Positions 21,769-33,691 of a DNA stretch of 64,000 bases are shown here, piece by piece (the first letter of the stretch is position 1; each line of letters begins with the position of its first letter). The notes beneath the pieces were generated by a model. That model ran no database searches, was not told where the DNA came from, and saw nothing but the letters and a program-made list of their open reading frames with translations. Source of the DNA: Entophlyctis helioformis. Lineage: Eukaryota; Chytridiomycota; Chytridiomycetes; Chytridiales; Chytriomycetaceae. The position numbers and the translations under genes were made by a program. The DNA is taken from assembly GCA_025526915.1 (NCBI GenBank), contig JAHLKH010000015.1, forward strand, positions 1 to 64,000. Direction: 5' to 3'.

Positions 21769-24028
21769 TCACCAGCTGGGAGAGGGGCTGCGGCGCTTGG
21801 GGTCGGCTGCGTCGTGTGAAAACTCCACGTCCGTATCACTGTAGGGCGGCGGGTCCGAGCCAAAGTCAATCGGCGTTGGGCTGTCGCGCGACGGATCCAG
21901 CGACATGTCGTCATTGGCGTCCGTGTCCATGGTGTCGAACTCCGGGCTGGGCTGCGAGCCAAAGGCAAAGCCGACGCTGTATGAGGCATCGGGCATGGAC
22001 GCGCTCGGCAGATCGCTGTTGATGGGCACATTCGAGTAGTTGACGGGGTAGTGGGCCACGCTGGGCACCGTCGCAAGCCCATCTCCATCTCCATCGCCAT
22101 CCACCAGTCCCGACATGCGGCCCTTGTCCTCGTCAGCGTCGTCAGAGAAACTGATCGTGGCTGTCGACGACGAGTCGCGCGATCTGGACATGTACGCGGG
22201 CGGCATCGGGGGCGGAGAGGGCGGCGGCAGGTGTGGGCCAATGATGGGCGACGACGAGGGTGACCATGTAGGGGCAGCGGCAGCTCCGTTTTGGTCAGCC
22301 AGACGCTGCCGACGCTGCTGCTCTAAGTCGCGCCGCTGCTGCTGCTCACGCTCAAACTTTTGCTGCTGCTCCTGCCGCTGTGCCTCCATCCTCCTGCGGT
22401 GCTCGGCTTCTTCTGCGCGGGCTCGTTCGTTGGCCTCTTGCACCACCTGCGCCAGATCCGTGCGTGGCAGCGACCGGTGCACATAAAAGAGCAGATAGGC
22501 AGCCTCGGTCACGATCTGGTCCGAGGACAGGGGCGACACGCGGCTGTCGTCGCAGTTGTACCACACGCCATTGACGGGGTTCTTGGCGTAGGCGGTGTAG
22601 TGGCCGCCGCCCAGACCGCCAAAGTGGTTCGAGACGGCATACAGGTCGTACAGGTCGTCATCTGGGTTGGCCGTGGGAGGCCGCGGCTGCACGAGCACGT
22701 CGGAGAGGTCCAGTCCGGTCGTTGGCGCGTCCACATGGACGTCAATCTTGCTGCGCGACATGCCGCTGCGGCCGCCATTGGCAAACCGCTTCAGATGCAC
22801 CACGAGGATCTTGGGTGCGTTGTAGACGTCGAGCTTCTTGCGGATGGGGCGGTGCTCCTTGCACTTGCTGCAGTACATGGTGTCCATGCCCTGAAGGATC
22901 TCTTCTCTGCTAAACTCGGCCAGACAGTCCTTGAGCGAGATGCTCGTGGACTTGGCGCGCTCCTTGAGATCGAGCATGTGCTGCCTGGACACGTGGTCCA
23001 CTTCGGGGTCGAACGTGGTGGTCGAGGCCGAAGAGCCGTAGGAGGAGTAGGACGAGTAGGACGAGTAGTAGGCCTCTGTCTTGATGGCCTGCTTGCCAAA
23101 CACGTGTGACGCAACGGCAGGATCCCAGTCGAGGACAATCTCAAAGTCGCTGCTGAACGTGAACTCGTCGTACAGCGGCTCGTTGACTTTGACGGCCTGG
23201 GCCGACTTGCGGCGTGCGGCGGCAATGGCAGCGGCCGTGGCGGCCGACATTTTCGGCGAAGAGATGGACGCTTTGCTGTGCACACGCGAGGCGAGGTCCG
23301 ACGAAGGGCTCTTGGAGTTCTCATCTGCAGCATCGTCTGCCATGGGCGTGACTGCACCATCGGCTGCATATGGAGGGCGGCTCGTGGACGGACTGGTCTT
23401 GCTGTTGAGTGCACCGACCGTGGCATCCTCCGTCTTGGCGTCGTCTGTGGCATTGGCGTCGATGCCGCTGGCCGTGCCATCCTGTGCAGCCGTCTTTGAG
23501 AGCCGGCCGGCCTCCGCCTCTTCAGCGCCGAGCGGATAGAGCAGGTCCTTGTGGTAGTTGCTGTATTGGCGGTAGCTGGGCGTGTATCCAGACCGCTCGG
23601 GACGCGACAGGAAGATGCGGAACAGGTTGGGAATGGGCTCCCACTCGGCCTCGTTCTGAAAGTCATTGTCGGCCAAGTCAGCGGGCCCCCATGACGGCGG
23701 CGCTGGCGGCGCAGACTGGCTGGAGCGCTCCGCCGGTTCGGCAGCAGAGGACTTGCGATTGACGTGCGGCCCGGGGGCGGCTTGCGAGCTGGCATCGGCC
23801 ATGTCACCATTGGCGTCGAGCTGGTGGTCCTCGGCCGTCAGCATGCTGTCCTGGGTCGAAGCAGCCGCAGGATCCAGGCCGGCGGGGTCCATGTCCAGCG
23901 ACATGGGCTGCACCGACGCGCTGTAGACGTCTCCGTTGGCGGCGGGCATGGCCGATCCACTGGCGCTGCTATCGGTGCTGTTGCGGCGGGGACGCGGGCG
24001 GTGGCGGCTGTTCTCGACAATGTCATCG

Positions 24029-24059
<31 letters not shown>

Positions 24060-25635
24060 TCATGGCCCGCTCGCTGTCCAGACTGTCTGTGATCCCAGCG
24101 CGGTGGCGGGGAGACTCGTGGCCAAGGTGCCTTTGCGACGGAAGAGCGGCACCAGCGCGTAGCGGCGAAGGGAGCGCACGATGACGCGATAGAGGACGTC
24201 GCCCATGCTCTTAAAGGCGGCGGCCTGGCTCAGCCGGTCCGTCCAGAGCAGCGTGGTTGGGACGGTGATGACGAGGGGTTGCCAAAGTGCTTGCCGATTG
24301 TGTAGGACGAGGATGAGTAGGACGTGGACGAGAGACGGGCCGAGGATGCAAAATGGTTGCCGCCAGCCGGGGCCAGAGTGAGCATCACCTTGAGCTGCGT
24401 GAGGGCAAAGGGGGGCCGAAGCGACGCGACGGGGGCGTGTGCAGCCGAGTCCGCGTGTGCAGCCGGCTCTCCTCGTGCTCTTGCTCTTCTGCAGTTTCCA
24501 GCAAGACGTCCTGGACGCGTCCGCTTGCATCGAGGATGCGTGGCCAGGCGGCCGTAAAGTCTGGGGCCGGCGCACCGAGCTCGACGATGCAGATGACGTC
24601 GTTTGGGGCGAAGCTGTCAATGGTCTCGTCGTCGTCGTCAAAGACCTTGTGCACCTTGGACTGGAAGAGCTCGACGACCATGGAAAAGGCGGGATCGGCG
24701 CAAGCCAGCGGGCTCCACGCGAGGAGCTGGGCGACTCTGAGCTTGAGGTCTCTGATGGTGCTGGCTTTGGGGAGGATGACATGGATCTTGCGCGGACGCA
24801 TCGAGGCAGCAGGGGCGGACGGGGCGTCGTGCGGGACGGCGACGATCTCGACGGCGGTGTCGCGCGGCTGGGGGATGGGGACCTGCAGGTACATGTAGGG
24901 GTCGAACTTGATGGACACGTGGGAGCAGACCTGGCAGACGGTGCGGTTCTTGAGGAGGGCCTGGAAGAGATCGACAATGACCGAGTCGTTGCGTCTGCGG
25001 TAAGCGTCCCACGAGATGCGGGCAAACTCGTCGTCGGACTCGCCGGCCCTGTCGGGATCCTCGACAAAGACCTTTCTGCGGATGCGGTTGAGGTCCTCGT
25101 GCAGGCCGTCGAGCAGCGACTGGAGCAGCTCGTGGGAATCCTGCTGGCCGTAGCCCTGGAAGGTGGAGTTGCGCTGGCCGATGGTGAGCTTGAAGTCGCG
25201 CGGGGCGTAGCTGGCGGGGCGGTCGATGCCGGAGCGCCAGAGGTTGCGGATGAGCGTGGCATAGGCCTCTGGGATGCGGCCGCCCATGCCCAGCGGGTTG
25301 TCAGTGTTGAGCTCGTCGCGCCAGGTGCCGCGCAGGAAGTAGTCTGTGAGGGGGGCAGTTGCGGACAGACACTGCAGGGCCGAGTTCATGAAGCAGGTGT
25401 TGCCGAGGTTGACGAGGCCGGTTGCGCCGGGCGGCAGCGTGTTGATAAAGGACGAGGTGGGATTGCTGCTGTTCAAGTGGGCGGCTGTGGTTGTGGTTGT
25501 GGTTGCTGTGGTGGTGGTGGTGGTGGCATTGAAGCTGCTGTTGAGGCTCGAGGTGCCGCTGTTGCTGTAGTAGTCGATGGCGGGCTTTGGGGCAGGCGAG
25601 CCCGAGCCCGAGCCGAGCCGCAGCTGCCTGTCCAT
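21769..25635 (-). CDS. Ubiquitin carboxyl-terminal hydrolase, USP4/11/15-Ubp12 type
   Basis: The start chosen is the ATG at 25635 (MDRQLRLGSGSG). After a short Thr-rich linker comes the Cys box TGLVNLGNTCFMNSALQCLS with the catalytic Cys, then the QQDSHELLQSLLDGLHEDLN helix and a knuckle CQVC. A long insertion separates the two halves of the fold, as in USP4/15. The second half has CSKC, KILVVHLKRFANGG and the His box GGLGGGHYTAYAKNPVNGVW, ending YLLFYVHRS. A 160-residue disordered tail follows. The deubiquitinase cleaves ubiquitin from substrates in cytosol or nucleus. The frame is broken at a G6 run (24410-24415) and a G4 run (24275-24278); one added base at each restores a continuous protein through VITVPTTLLWTDRLSQAAAF. 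I therefore treat the gene as intact with sequence errors. Confidence 0.88.
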
Positions 25636-26342
25636 GGCGGCGGCGGCAGCAGCAGCAGCGGGCGACGGACGCGACTGGGGTGGTGGTTGAGGAGGGTCGA
25701 CGGCGGTCGACAGGGGTCGACAGAAGGGTCGACAGAAGGGTCGACAGAGAGCGAGACAGCGCCGGCAGCCGCGACGGGATCGTAGGCGAGCATCAGCGGC
25801 AGCGACGACGACGGAGTCGCCCGATGGTCGCCGGCAGGGTTGTCGCTGGACTGCCCGCTGGACTGCCCGCTGGACAGGCCTTTGGACAGCCGGGCCACAC
25901 GCTCGCGCTTTGCTCTGAGGCGGGCGGCATCGGCGGCAGCGTCTGCGACAGCTTGAGCGTCTGTGGCAGCGTCTGTGGCAGCGTCTGTGGCAGCAGAGTG
26001 TGCCGAGTCTGTCGACAGAGGGCAGCGTCAGCGGGAGAGAGGCAAGGCAAGGCAAGCCAAGGCCGGGGGTGGACGGCCGTGAGCAGACAGCAGACTGGCA
26101 GACTGACCAAAGACGGACGCACCTGGCTGAGGCTGCATGTGTCTGGCGAGAGTGTCTGGCGAGAGTGTCTGGACAGACAGACAGACAGACAGACAGAGAG
26201 TCGCTTGGAGAGAGTCGCTCACACACACGCTCACACACCACTCGCTCGCTCGCTTTGCTCACACGCGCGATCTCGCTCGGGTCAACCTGGTCCAGCCAGT
26301 CTTCTCTCTCCCTCCCGGCCAACGACAAACAGATCTCCCGCC
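25636..26342. promoter_or_regulatory. Divergent intergenic region with short tandem repeats
   Basis: About 700 bp between the ATGs of the deubiquitinase (-) and the M1 aminopeptidase (+). It contains repeated GGTCGACAGAAG units (about 25690-25755), CTGGACTGCCCG units (about 25848-25880), GTCTGTGGCAGC units (about 25960-25995) and a pure (GACA)n run at about 26161-26190. No real coding sequence was recognised; the long open frames here are repeat artefacts. Confidence 0.6.
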
Positions 26343-29300
26343 ATGGCCTCCTCCAAGGCCGCTCCCTCCTCCAAGCCTCTGAGCGACGAGGTGTGTCTCG
26401 CGCTGTCTCTCGCTGTCTCTCACACTGTCTCTCACCCTCTGTCTCACTCACTCACTCTGTCTCACTCACTCGCCCGCTGTCTCTCTCTCTCGCCAGTGCA
26501 AGCCGCTGCTTCCGGTGCGTGTCTGTCTCACTCACTCGCACATGTCTGTCTGTCTCACTCCACACCTGTCTCACTCATGTCTCACACTCATGTCTCACCC
26601 CTGTCTCACAGACCACCACAACCACCACAACCTCGCCCACCCCCAGGCCGCGCTCCCGCCTCGCCCGCCTGTCCGTCGCCCTCGTCGCCGCCCTCGCTGC
26701 CGCCTCCGCCCTGGCCCTGGCCCTCGGCCTCTCGCCCGCCTCGCTCCTCGCCCCTTCCTCGCCCCGCTCGCGAGATCGTCGTCGTCGCCATCGACCGTCC
26801 CCGGCGTCCCTCTCGTCGTCTCCCGCCCCGCCGCCCTACGACCCCGCTGCCTCGGACTGGTCCGACGTCCGCCTGCCGCCCTGGGTCTCGCCCAACCACT
26901 ACTCCCTCGACGTCACCACCTGGCTCTCAAACTTCTCCTTTGCCGGCCACATCGCCACGGACTTCAACATCGCCCAGCCGTCGTCCTTCCTCGTCGTGCA
27001 CCAGCTCGACCTGTCCATCCAGCATGTCGCCATCTCGACCCCCCAACCCCCGCCTCGCCCGCGCGCCCCGTCGCCATCGACCGCATCGAGACCCGCCGCG
27101 ACCTCCAGTACATGGTCATCTTCCTCAAAGAGACCCTCCCCCCGGCCCTCAACTACTCCATGGCCATCGACTTTGCAGGCCCCTCTCCACCGGCCTCGAG
27201 GGCTTCTACCGCTCGCACTACGTGGACAAAAAGACGGGCAAGGACCGCTACATCGCCACCACCCACTTTGAGCCCGTCTACGCCCGTCGCGCCTTCCCGT
27301 GCTTTGACGAGCCCGACAAAAAGGCCGTCTTCCGCGTCTCCGTGACCGCTGAGCCCGCCTTCCACGCCCTATCCAACATGCCCGTCTCCTCCATCACCTC
27401 CCTCGCAAACGGCATGCGCAAGTTCTCCTTTGAGCCCACCGTCCGCATGGCCTCGTACCTCGTCGCCTTTATCGTCTCCGACTTTGAATATGTCGAGTCC
27501 AAGACCAAAAACGGCATCGTCGTCCGCGTCTTCACCCCGCCAAAGTCCACCTACCTCGGCAGATACGCCCTCAAGGCCGCCGTCGCCATCCTCGACTACT
27601 ACCAGTCCGCCTTTGCCATCGACTTCCCCCTGCCAAAGTGCGATCTCATTGCCATCCCCGACTTTTCCGCCGGCGCCATGGAGAACTGGGGCCTCATCAC
27701 CTTCCGCGACACCGCCCTGCTCTACGACCCCGCAAAGGGCACCGCCACTGAGAAGCAGCGCGTCGGCACCGTCGTCGCCCACGAGCTCGCCCACCAGTGG
27801 TTTGGCAACCTCGTCACCATGAAGTGGTGGAACGATCTCTGGCTCAACGAGGGCTTTGCCCAGTTTGTCGAGTACAAGGGCACCCGTGCCGCTGAGCCCA
27901 ACTGGCGCATGGACGAGCAGTTCCTCTTTGCCGACCTCATCCGCGCCATGAACGCCGACGAGTCCTACTTTACCCACCAGATCGCCATCCCCGTCAAGAA
28001 CCCCTCGGAGATTCAGGACATTTTCGACGACATCTCGTACGGCAAGGGCTCGTCCATCCTCCGCATGCTCGAGGGCTACCTCGGCGCCAAGGCCGGATCC
28101 GCCTACTTTTTCCAGCGTCTGAGCAGCTACCTCTCGGGCCATGCCTACTCGAATGCCGAGACCAACGAGCTCTGGGCCGCCCTCGAGGGCCCGTCCACGG
28201 TAGAATCGCCGCGTTCATGTCCACCTGGACCGACCAGCCCGGCTTCCCCGTTGTGTCCGTCTCGTCGCCGTCCAGTGCGGTCGCCGATGCCGATGCCGAT
28301 GCCATGCCGTGCCTCGTTCTTTGAAATCTCCCAGGAGCGCTTCTTCTTCTCGGGCCTGGTCGACCCGCTCGCCCAGGTCAACCCCGACGACATCCCGCCC
28401 ATCATCCGCTCGCCCGACCCGGCCAACCAGACCTGGGCTGTTCCGTTCACCTACGCCCTCTACTCGAACGCCACGGCAAGGTCAAGAAGGTGGCCGACAC
28501 GACCGTGTTTGACTTTGTGGCAAGGGCCCCGTCCAGGTGCCGCTGCCCAAGAAGCTGCCAAGGACACCATCATCCTCGCCAATGCCGGCAGAACCGGCGT
28601 GTTCCGTGTCCAGCACGACGCCCGCACCCTGCACTACCTGCTCGACTGGCTCAAGAAGGACCTCCGTGTGCTCCCTGCCATTGAGCGCGCCGGTCTCCTA
28701 AGGTCAGTGTGGGCAGGACTCGATGTGTCTGGGCCTGATCTTGATTGTGCATAATCTGTTCACGGTCATTGTATCGCGACGCCGTCATGCCATACACGGT
28801 TTATGCTTGTCTGTGCACCTTTCCCCCTCTCTAACCCTCGCCATTCGTCCTTTACACCTTGCCCGCCGCACACAGTGACGTCTTTGCCCTGACCTTCTCT
28901 GGCCGCCTCAAGGACGTCACCATCTGCCTCGAGTTCTCCAAGTTGCTTGAAAAGGAAGACGACCCCATCGTCTGGAAGACGGCCCTGCTCGACCTCGGCA
29001 CGTTCAAAAAGGCGTTTGCCCACCACCCCTCGTACGGCCTCGTCATCCAGTTCCAGCAGCGTCTGCTCGACCGCATCGTCAAGACCATTGGCTGGACCGA
29101 GACCACCAAGGACAAGTCGGCCCACCACATCCGCGGCATCGCCCGTGCTGCCATTCTCCAGGAGGCTGTCCGCACCGGCCACGCCAAGACGGTCAAGACG
29201 GCCCTTCGCTACTTTAAGCTTCTCCGCAGCGGCCGCCGCAGCGAGGTGGATGTCTCGCAGGACGTGCTCGGCGCCATCTACATGGCCGGTGTCATGCACG

Positions 29301-29887
29301 GCGGCGACGACCACTACGACTGGGTTCTGGACCAGTACATGCACACGACCTTTGCCCCCGAGCAGCAGCAGTACCTGTTTGCCCTGGCCTCGTCGCCCGC
29401 CTCGTACCTCCAGATGCGCACGCTCAACCTGACGCTCACGGGCGAGGTCCGCAAGCAGGATGCCACGCGTCTCATTGAGGATGTGTCGTCGATCACGCCT
29501 GTTGGCCATTTGACGTCGTGGATCTTCCTCATGGACAACTGGGACCAGATCACGGGGCTCTGGAAGGGCGGCGACTTTTCAAAGTTCAACGGCCTGCTCA
29601 AGGACATTCTCGGCAAGTTCACCAACGCCTACCTCATCTCCGAGGCCCAGCGTCTGTTTGTCGACCGCAAGGACCCCAAGTTCTTTGTGCCGCCTGGTGC
29701 CATGGTCTCGGTCCTCAAGGGCCTCGAGACGTCCAAGCAGCTCCTTGCGTGGCAGAGCCTGATCCGCAAGGATGCAGCTGCCTGGCTCCGCAAGGAGCTC
29801 GGCCTCCGCAACGCTCTCGACACGTCTGTCTCGGATGAGACCGAGACCGAGACCCAGGATGAGGACCAGCTTGCCATTGCAGCCTGA
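26343..29887 (+). CDS. M1-family zinc metallo-aminopeptidase, membrane-anchored
   Basis: The start MASSKAAPSSKPLSDE is followed by intron(s) rich in TCTCTCAC. A hydrophobic signal-anchor (LSVALVAALAAASALALALG) follows an Arg-containing segment, indicating type II topology. M1 hallmarks: FPCFDEPDKKAVFRVSV, exopeptidase motif GAMENWGL, zinc site HELAHQWFGNLVTMKWW with the third ligand Glu in NDLWLNEGFAQF. The C-terminal ERAP1-like domain runs to the stop at 29887, with an intron at 28703-28875 (phase joins LL-SDVFALTFSGRL). It removes N-terminal residues from peptides. The frame breaks at about 27039-27044 (C6), 27180-27183 (C4), 28199, ~28320, 28475, 28519 and 28558. At all but ~28320, one extra C or G restores conserved M1 sequence. 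I therefore call it a gene with sequence errors, though a decaying copy cannot be excluded. Confidence 0.88.
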
Positions 29888-30210
29888 GTGCAGCCTTGTG
29901 GCTCTCTGACCCATGCTGCGGATCCTCTTGAAGCTTCCCATAATGGCCCGCTTTTCCTTTTTTGCTCATGAATAATACTCTTCTTTTTCATTGCAGAGCC
30001 CGTGTTTATTGGCTTGCGGATGAGGGGATGGCTGTGTGCACGCGTCGGGACCACGGGCTCCCGACGCGTCTGTTTTGGCCATGGCGCGCTGTCAGCCAAA
30101 CGGATGCATTCTCTCCGTGGGCACGAGCACCGAGACACGTCCATGGTATACGACCGACTCGGGCCCGTCCTGTCTGGCGTCCGTCAGGCTCGTGAGCCAA
30201 GCCATGGTGC
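29888..30210. other. Convergent intergenic region
   Basis: 323 bp between the stop codons of the aminopeptidase (+) and the F-box/LRR-like gene (-). AT-richer than its surroundings around 29930-29990, as expected for 3' processing sites. No gene seen. Confidence 0.5.
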
Positions 30211-31903
30211 TCATGCGTTTCCCGTCTTGACGGCAATGAGGTACACGGGCAACAGCACCTGGAACGGATGCCCGCCCGCGACGCCCTTGGCCAGATGGTC
30301 CAGCACCGCCAAAATGACCGAATCCGTGAACCGGTTGCACGACATGCCGCCAGGCTTGCGCTCGCGGGCATCGCCGTCGACGCAGTGGCACGTCATGTCC
30401 AGCAGCCGCAGTCTCGGCCACGGCTCGTTGGTGAGAATCGCCACGAGATGGGCGTCGGACAGCCCGCACGGCAGGCGCAGCGTGCGCATCTCGCGCGCAT
30501 GCGCCAGTAGGAGGAACAGGATGCGGTCGGCGATGCCTTGCGAGTGGCCCGACAGGTCCAGCAGACGCAGCTGCGTCGACGTGTGCGCAATCTGCTCCAG
30601 CCCGCCGGCAAAGAGCTGCTCGTCCCAGCCGAGCGTGTTGGTCCGAGCGCTGGCGTCAGCACCAGCTCTTCCAGCGCCGTGCCGCCGCGCTCGGACAAGA
30701 GGTACCACCCAGGGCACCAAAATTTGTCAGGCACCGCGGCAGCCGGATCTGCACGAGCCCGTTGACCGGCGACGCGCGCAGCAGCTCCAGAATCAGCTTC
30801 TCGGGCAGCCGCAGGCATTTGGACGTGACCGACAGCCGCGACAGCCGTGGGAACGTGACCTGCGCGTGCAGGTACAGGTAGTCGGCCGGCAGGTCCATGA
30901 AGCTGTCGTCGCCGATCGCGAGCGACACGGCGCGGATCGTCGGTGCGCACAGCCCGAGCAGGTCTCGCACCAGGTACCACGACTGCAGCGGCGTCGAGCC
31001 AGGCTCCTCAAACACAATCTGCGAAATGACAAACGACCGGATAAAGGCGTGGTACTCGAGGAGCGTCGGTCGCAGATCGATCGAGTAGGACCGTGACCGC
31101 ACGCCGTTCTGGTGCTGCTGCTGCTGCTGGTACGGGTCTTGTCCTGCGTGCCTTGACGCTGACGATGACAATGACTGCTGTGTGGCCTGCGAGTGCGGGT
31201 GCGCGCCAGACGCATTGGCAGCCACGACCGAGCTGTGGAGCGTCTTGAGCGCCGACCGCAGCCGGTGGCCCGAGAGCTGCGAAAAGTGCATCTCGGCATA
31301 CAGCTGGATGGCGGCGGCCTTGAACCACGTCCACGACAGGGTCAGACACGAGTACAGGTCGGCGGGGTCGAGAAACCGGACAATCGCAGGGATCAGCTCG
31401 CTGTCGACATGGACCGACTTGGCGCGGCTGCGCTGGTTGTTGAACGGGTCGTCGGACGTCTGGCGGCCGCGATGCGACGGCAGGTGCGGCACGTGCTGCA
31501 GCTTGTGCTGGTTCTGGTACTGCGTCTGGCTGGGGTACGTGTGCGGCGGGCCGTGCGCCTGCCCTGGTCCGTGCCCGAGTCCAGGCGACGGTGGCACAGC
31601 AGCCATGCCCGCCGACGTGATGCCTGCCGACAGAATCGGCGTGGGCGGCTGCTGCTGCTGGTTGAGCAGCTGGATGCGGGGCGAGCGGAAGCCGAGCTGG
31701 CCCGTGGCGGTGCCGTACAGATGCCCCGCCTCCTCGGCAATGGTCTCTGGGATGGGCAGCGAGTCGTTGGACGCACTCAGCGATATCTCGACCATGCCCG
31801 ACGACGACGACTCGGACGCCACGGACGGGCCTCGTCGGGACGACAGCGGGTTGTAAGCGTTTGCCATTGCAGGCGGACGCGTTTGTTTCAGCTGTGCGGA
31901 CAA
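30211..31903 (-). CDS. F-box-like protein with LRR-like C-terminus
   Basis: The N-terminal ~160 residues are disordered (Gln, Pro, Ser-rich). The stretch ELIPAIVRFLDPADLYSCLT then LSWTWFKAAAIQLYAEMHF resembles an F-box, the Skp1-binding motif of SCF ubiquitin ligases. Downstream leucine-rich units follow, such as FPRLSRLSVTSKCLRLPEKL and LRLLDLSGHSQGIADRILFL, ending VYLIAVKTGNA at 30211. The C-terminal third is in different frames: breaks at a CCC run (30708-30710) and near 30640-30644 are each healed by one extra base, giving continuity through GWYLLSERGGTALEELVLTP. Two possible starts exist (MSAQLKQ at 31903 or MANAYNP downstream). Substrate unknown. Divergent from a second F-box gene. Confidence 0.68.
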
Positions 31904-31945
31904 GGTCGCTGTGTTTCATGCTTAGCTTTCAACCCCTGCGACAAG

Positions 31946-33637
31946 ATGGCTGCTCAGGACGACGCTGGCACCAGGACAGAGACAGGCGCTCTTGGCATAC
32001 AGACCGCCCCTCACGGCACAGCGTGCGACATGGCCGGCCGTCGCAGGATCGCAAGCATCCACAGCCTGCCTGTCGACGTGCTGCTGCTCGTGTTTGCACG
32101 CTTGGACGCCGTGGCGCTCTGCCGGTGCGAGCTCGTCTGCCGCCACTGGCACGAGGTTATTGCCAACCACGACCGCACGGTGTGGCTGCCAGCCCACATG
32201 CCGTCCCGGACCCGCTGCCCTCGGGATCCGTCTCGTGGCGATCGCTGGCCAAGGTCACTCACGTCTGGCATCATGTACTGCCCACGACGGTGCAAGGCTT
32301 GTCCAGCCACGGACACGAGCGGCACCAGCAGCAGAGCGCAGCATACTTTTCATCGTTTGACAGCCTTGCAGCTCATGTGGCCCAGCAGCCAGACGAGACT
32401 CGTTGGCGACCCATCATGGCACTGCCCAGCAGCGGCTGGAACTCGCGTGGACGCTGCTCGGTCGTGGTGCAAGACTCGGCCATCTGCATCATGGGCCCGT
32501 CGATTGGGTTCCGAGTGGTGCACCTGGCCCAGACCCGCCACGGCCCGTCGCTGGTCGATCGGCGGTACCCCATCGGAGCCAATGCCCAAGTCAAGTGGCT
32601 CGAGCCGTGGGTGCGCACCAGGTGGATCGCCTTGAACGAATGCGATTCAGACTACCTTGGCGGATTCACGTCGTTTTGGCAGCTGCAAGACAGCCGCAGC
32701 AGCGATGCTGCAGTGTCAGAGACTGCCGACACAACCGATACCACGACACACGCGATGGACAGGCTTGTCAAGCAACCCGTTTGCGTGGCACGGTTCCAGG
32801 CACTCGACGGTCACCATACGGGATCCGTCTGCGGCGATCTGTATGCCTGTTGCACGGGCTGGTGGACTGAAGACGGCGACAACGACAACGACGACGGCGA
32901 CAACGGCGATGTTGAAGATGTAACAGCCGACGGCCAGCCCACCCCTCCAGCACGAGACGCTGCGTTCGGCTCTGGAAGATCGGCAGCACACCGCAACTGC
33001 TCTGGAGCCGGCCCATGTCCAAACGCGTGATTGACGTCGTTGCAGGCGAGGTGTTTGTCGCGTGTCTGCTCGAAGACGCCACGGGGCTGTTTGTGCAGCT
33101 GCTCCACACGGCCGACGGCTCGCACTATGCCTTTCTGCAGCGCGCGAGTCGCGCCGACGATCGCGGCCAGAGGGACGAGGCCGACGCTGTCAGCGACACG
33201 ACCAACTTTGGACACAAGGGGATCCAGAAGCTCTGGATGACGGGCCACGGCAGCAGCACAGACGCATCCCGCGCGCCAGACCAAGTCGGGCAGGGCGGGA
33301 ACCTGCTCATCATGCAGTCGCTGGGATCGCTGATCGTGTTTGACTTGGCCGTGTGCCCGCCTGCGCGTGTCCAGCAGGTGGACATGGGTGGCTGCCACAT
33401 GGACATTATCCCGGTGCAGATCCAGGGCGGGCTGATGTGGGTGCCGTCGTACTTTACCAAGGAGGGCATGGCGCTGGTGGACCTGGCGCGCGGCCGCGTG
33501 CTCCAGTTTGACGTGCCTATGCAGGCCAGCGAGGCGACGGGCGGCGTGTGGATTGTGATGGGAAGCAGAGGCGATGGCCATGGCAATGGGGGCCCGAGTG
33601 CTCGCTGGTGTTTGTGGAAGATGCGCTGCTTGTGTGA
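31946..33637 (+). CDS. F-box protein
   Basis: The F-box is clear at the N-terminus: ASIHSLPVDVLLLVFARLDA followed by VALCRCELVCRHWHEVIANH. The rest (about 480 residues) is beta-rich and unrecognised, possibly a propeller-like substrate domain, with an acidic Asp/Asn insertion near 32875-32930. F-box proteins recruit substrates to SCF ubiquitin ligases. The frame is broken at CCC 32205-32207, CCCC 32942-32945 and GGGGG 33588-33592. Adding one base at each joins the three segments and changes the C-terminus to ...ECSLVFVEDALLV with a stop at 33635-33637. The start ATG lies only 42 bp from the divergent F-box/LRR-like gene. Confidence 0.75.
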
Positions 33638-33691
33638 GTAAAGACATCGTGGTTGAACGCCATCGCCAACCTTCACATCGTTGCGGGATTG

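Noticed and set aside
25636..26342. Long open frames on both strands between the deubiquitinase and the aminopeptidase
   Set aside because: They consist of repeats (Val-Asp-Arg, Gln-Thr-Asp-Arg) produced by simple sequence in several frames and have no domain.
26343..29887. M1 aminopeptidase as a pseudogene because of about seven frame breaks
   Set aside because: All catalytic motifs are intact and nearly every break is a one-base loss at a C/G run, the same error type seen in other conserved genes nearby.
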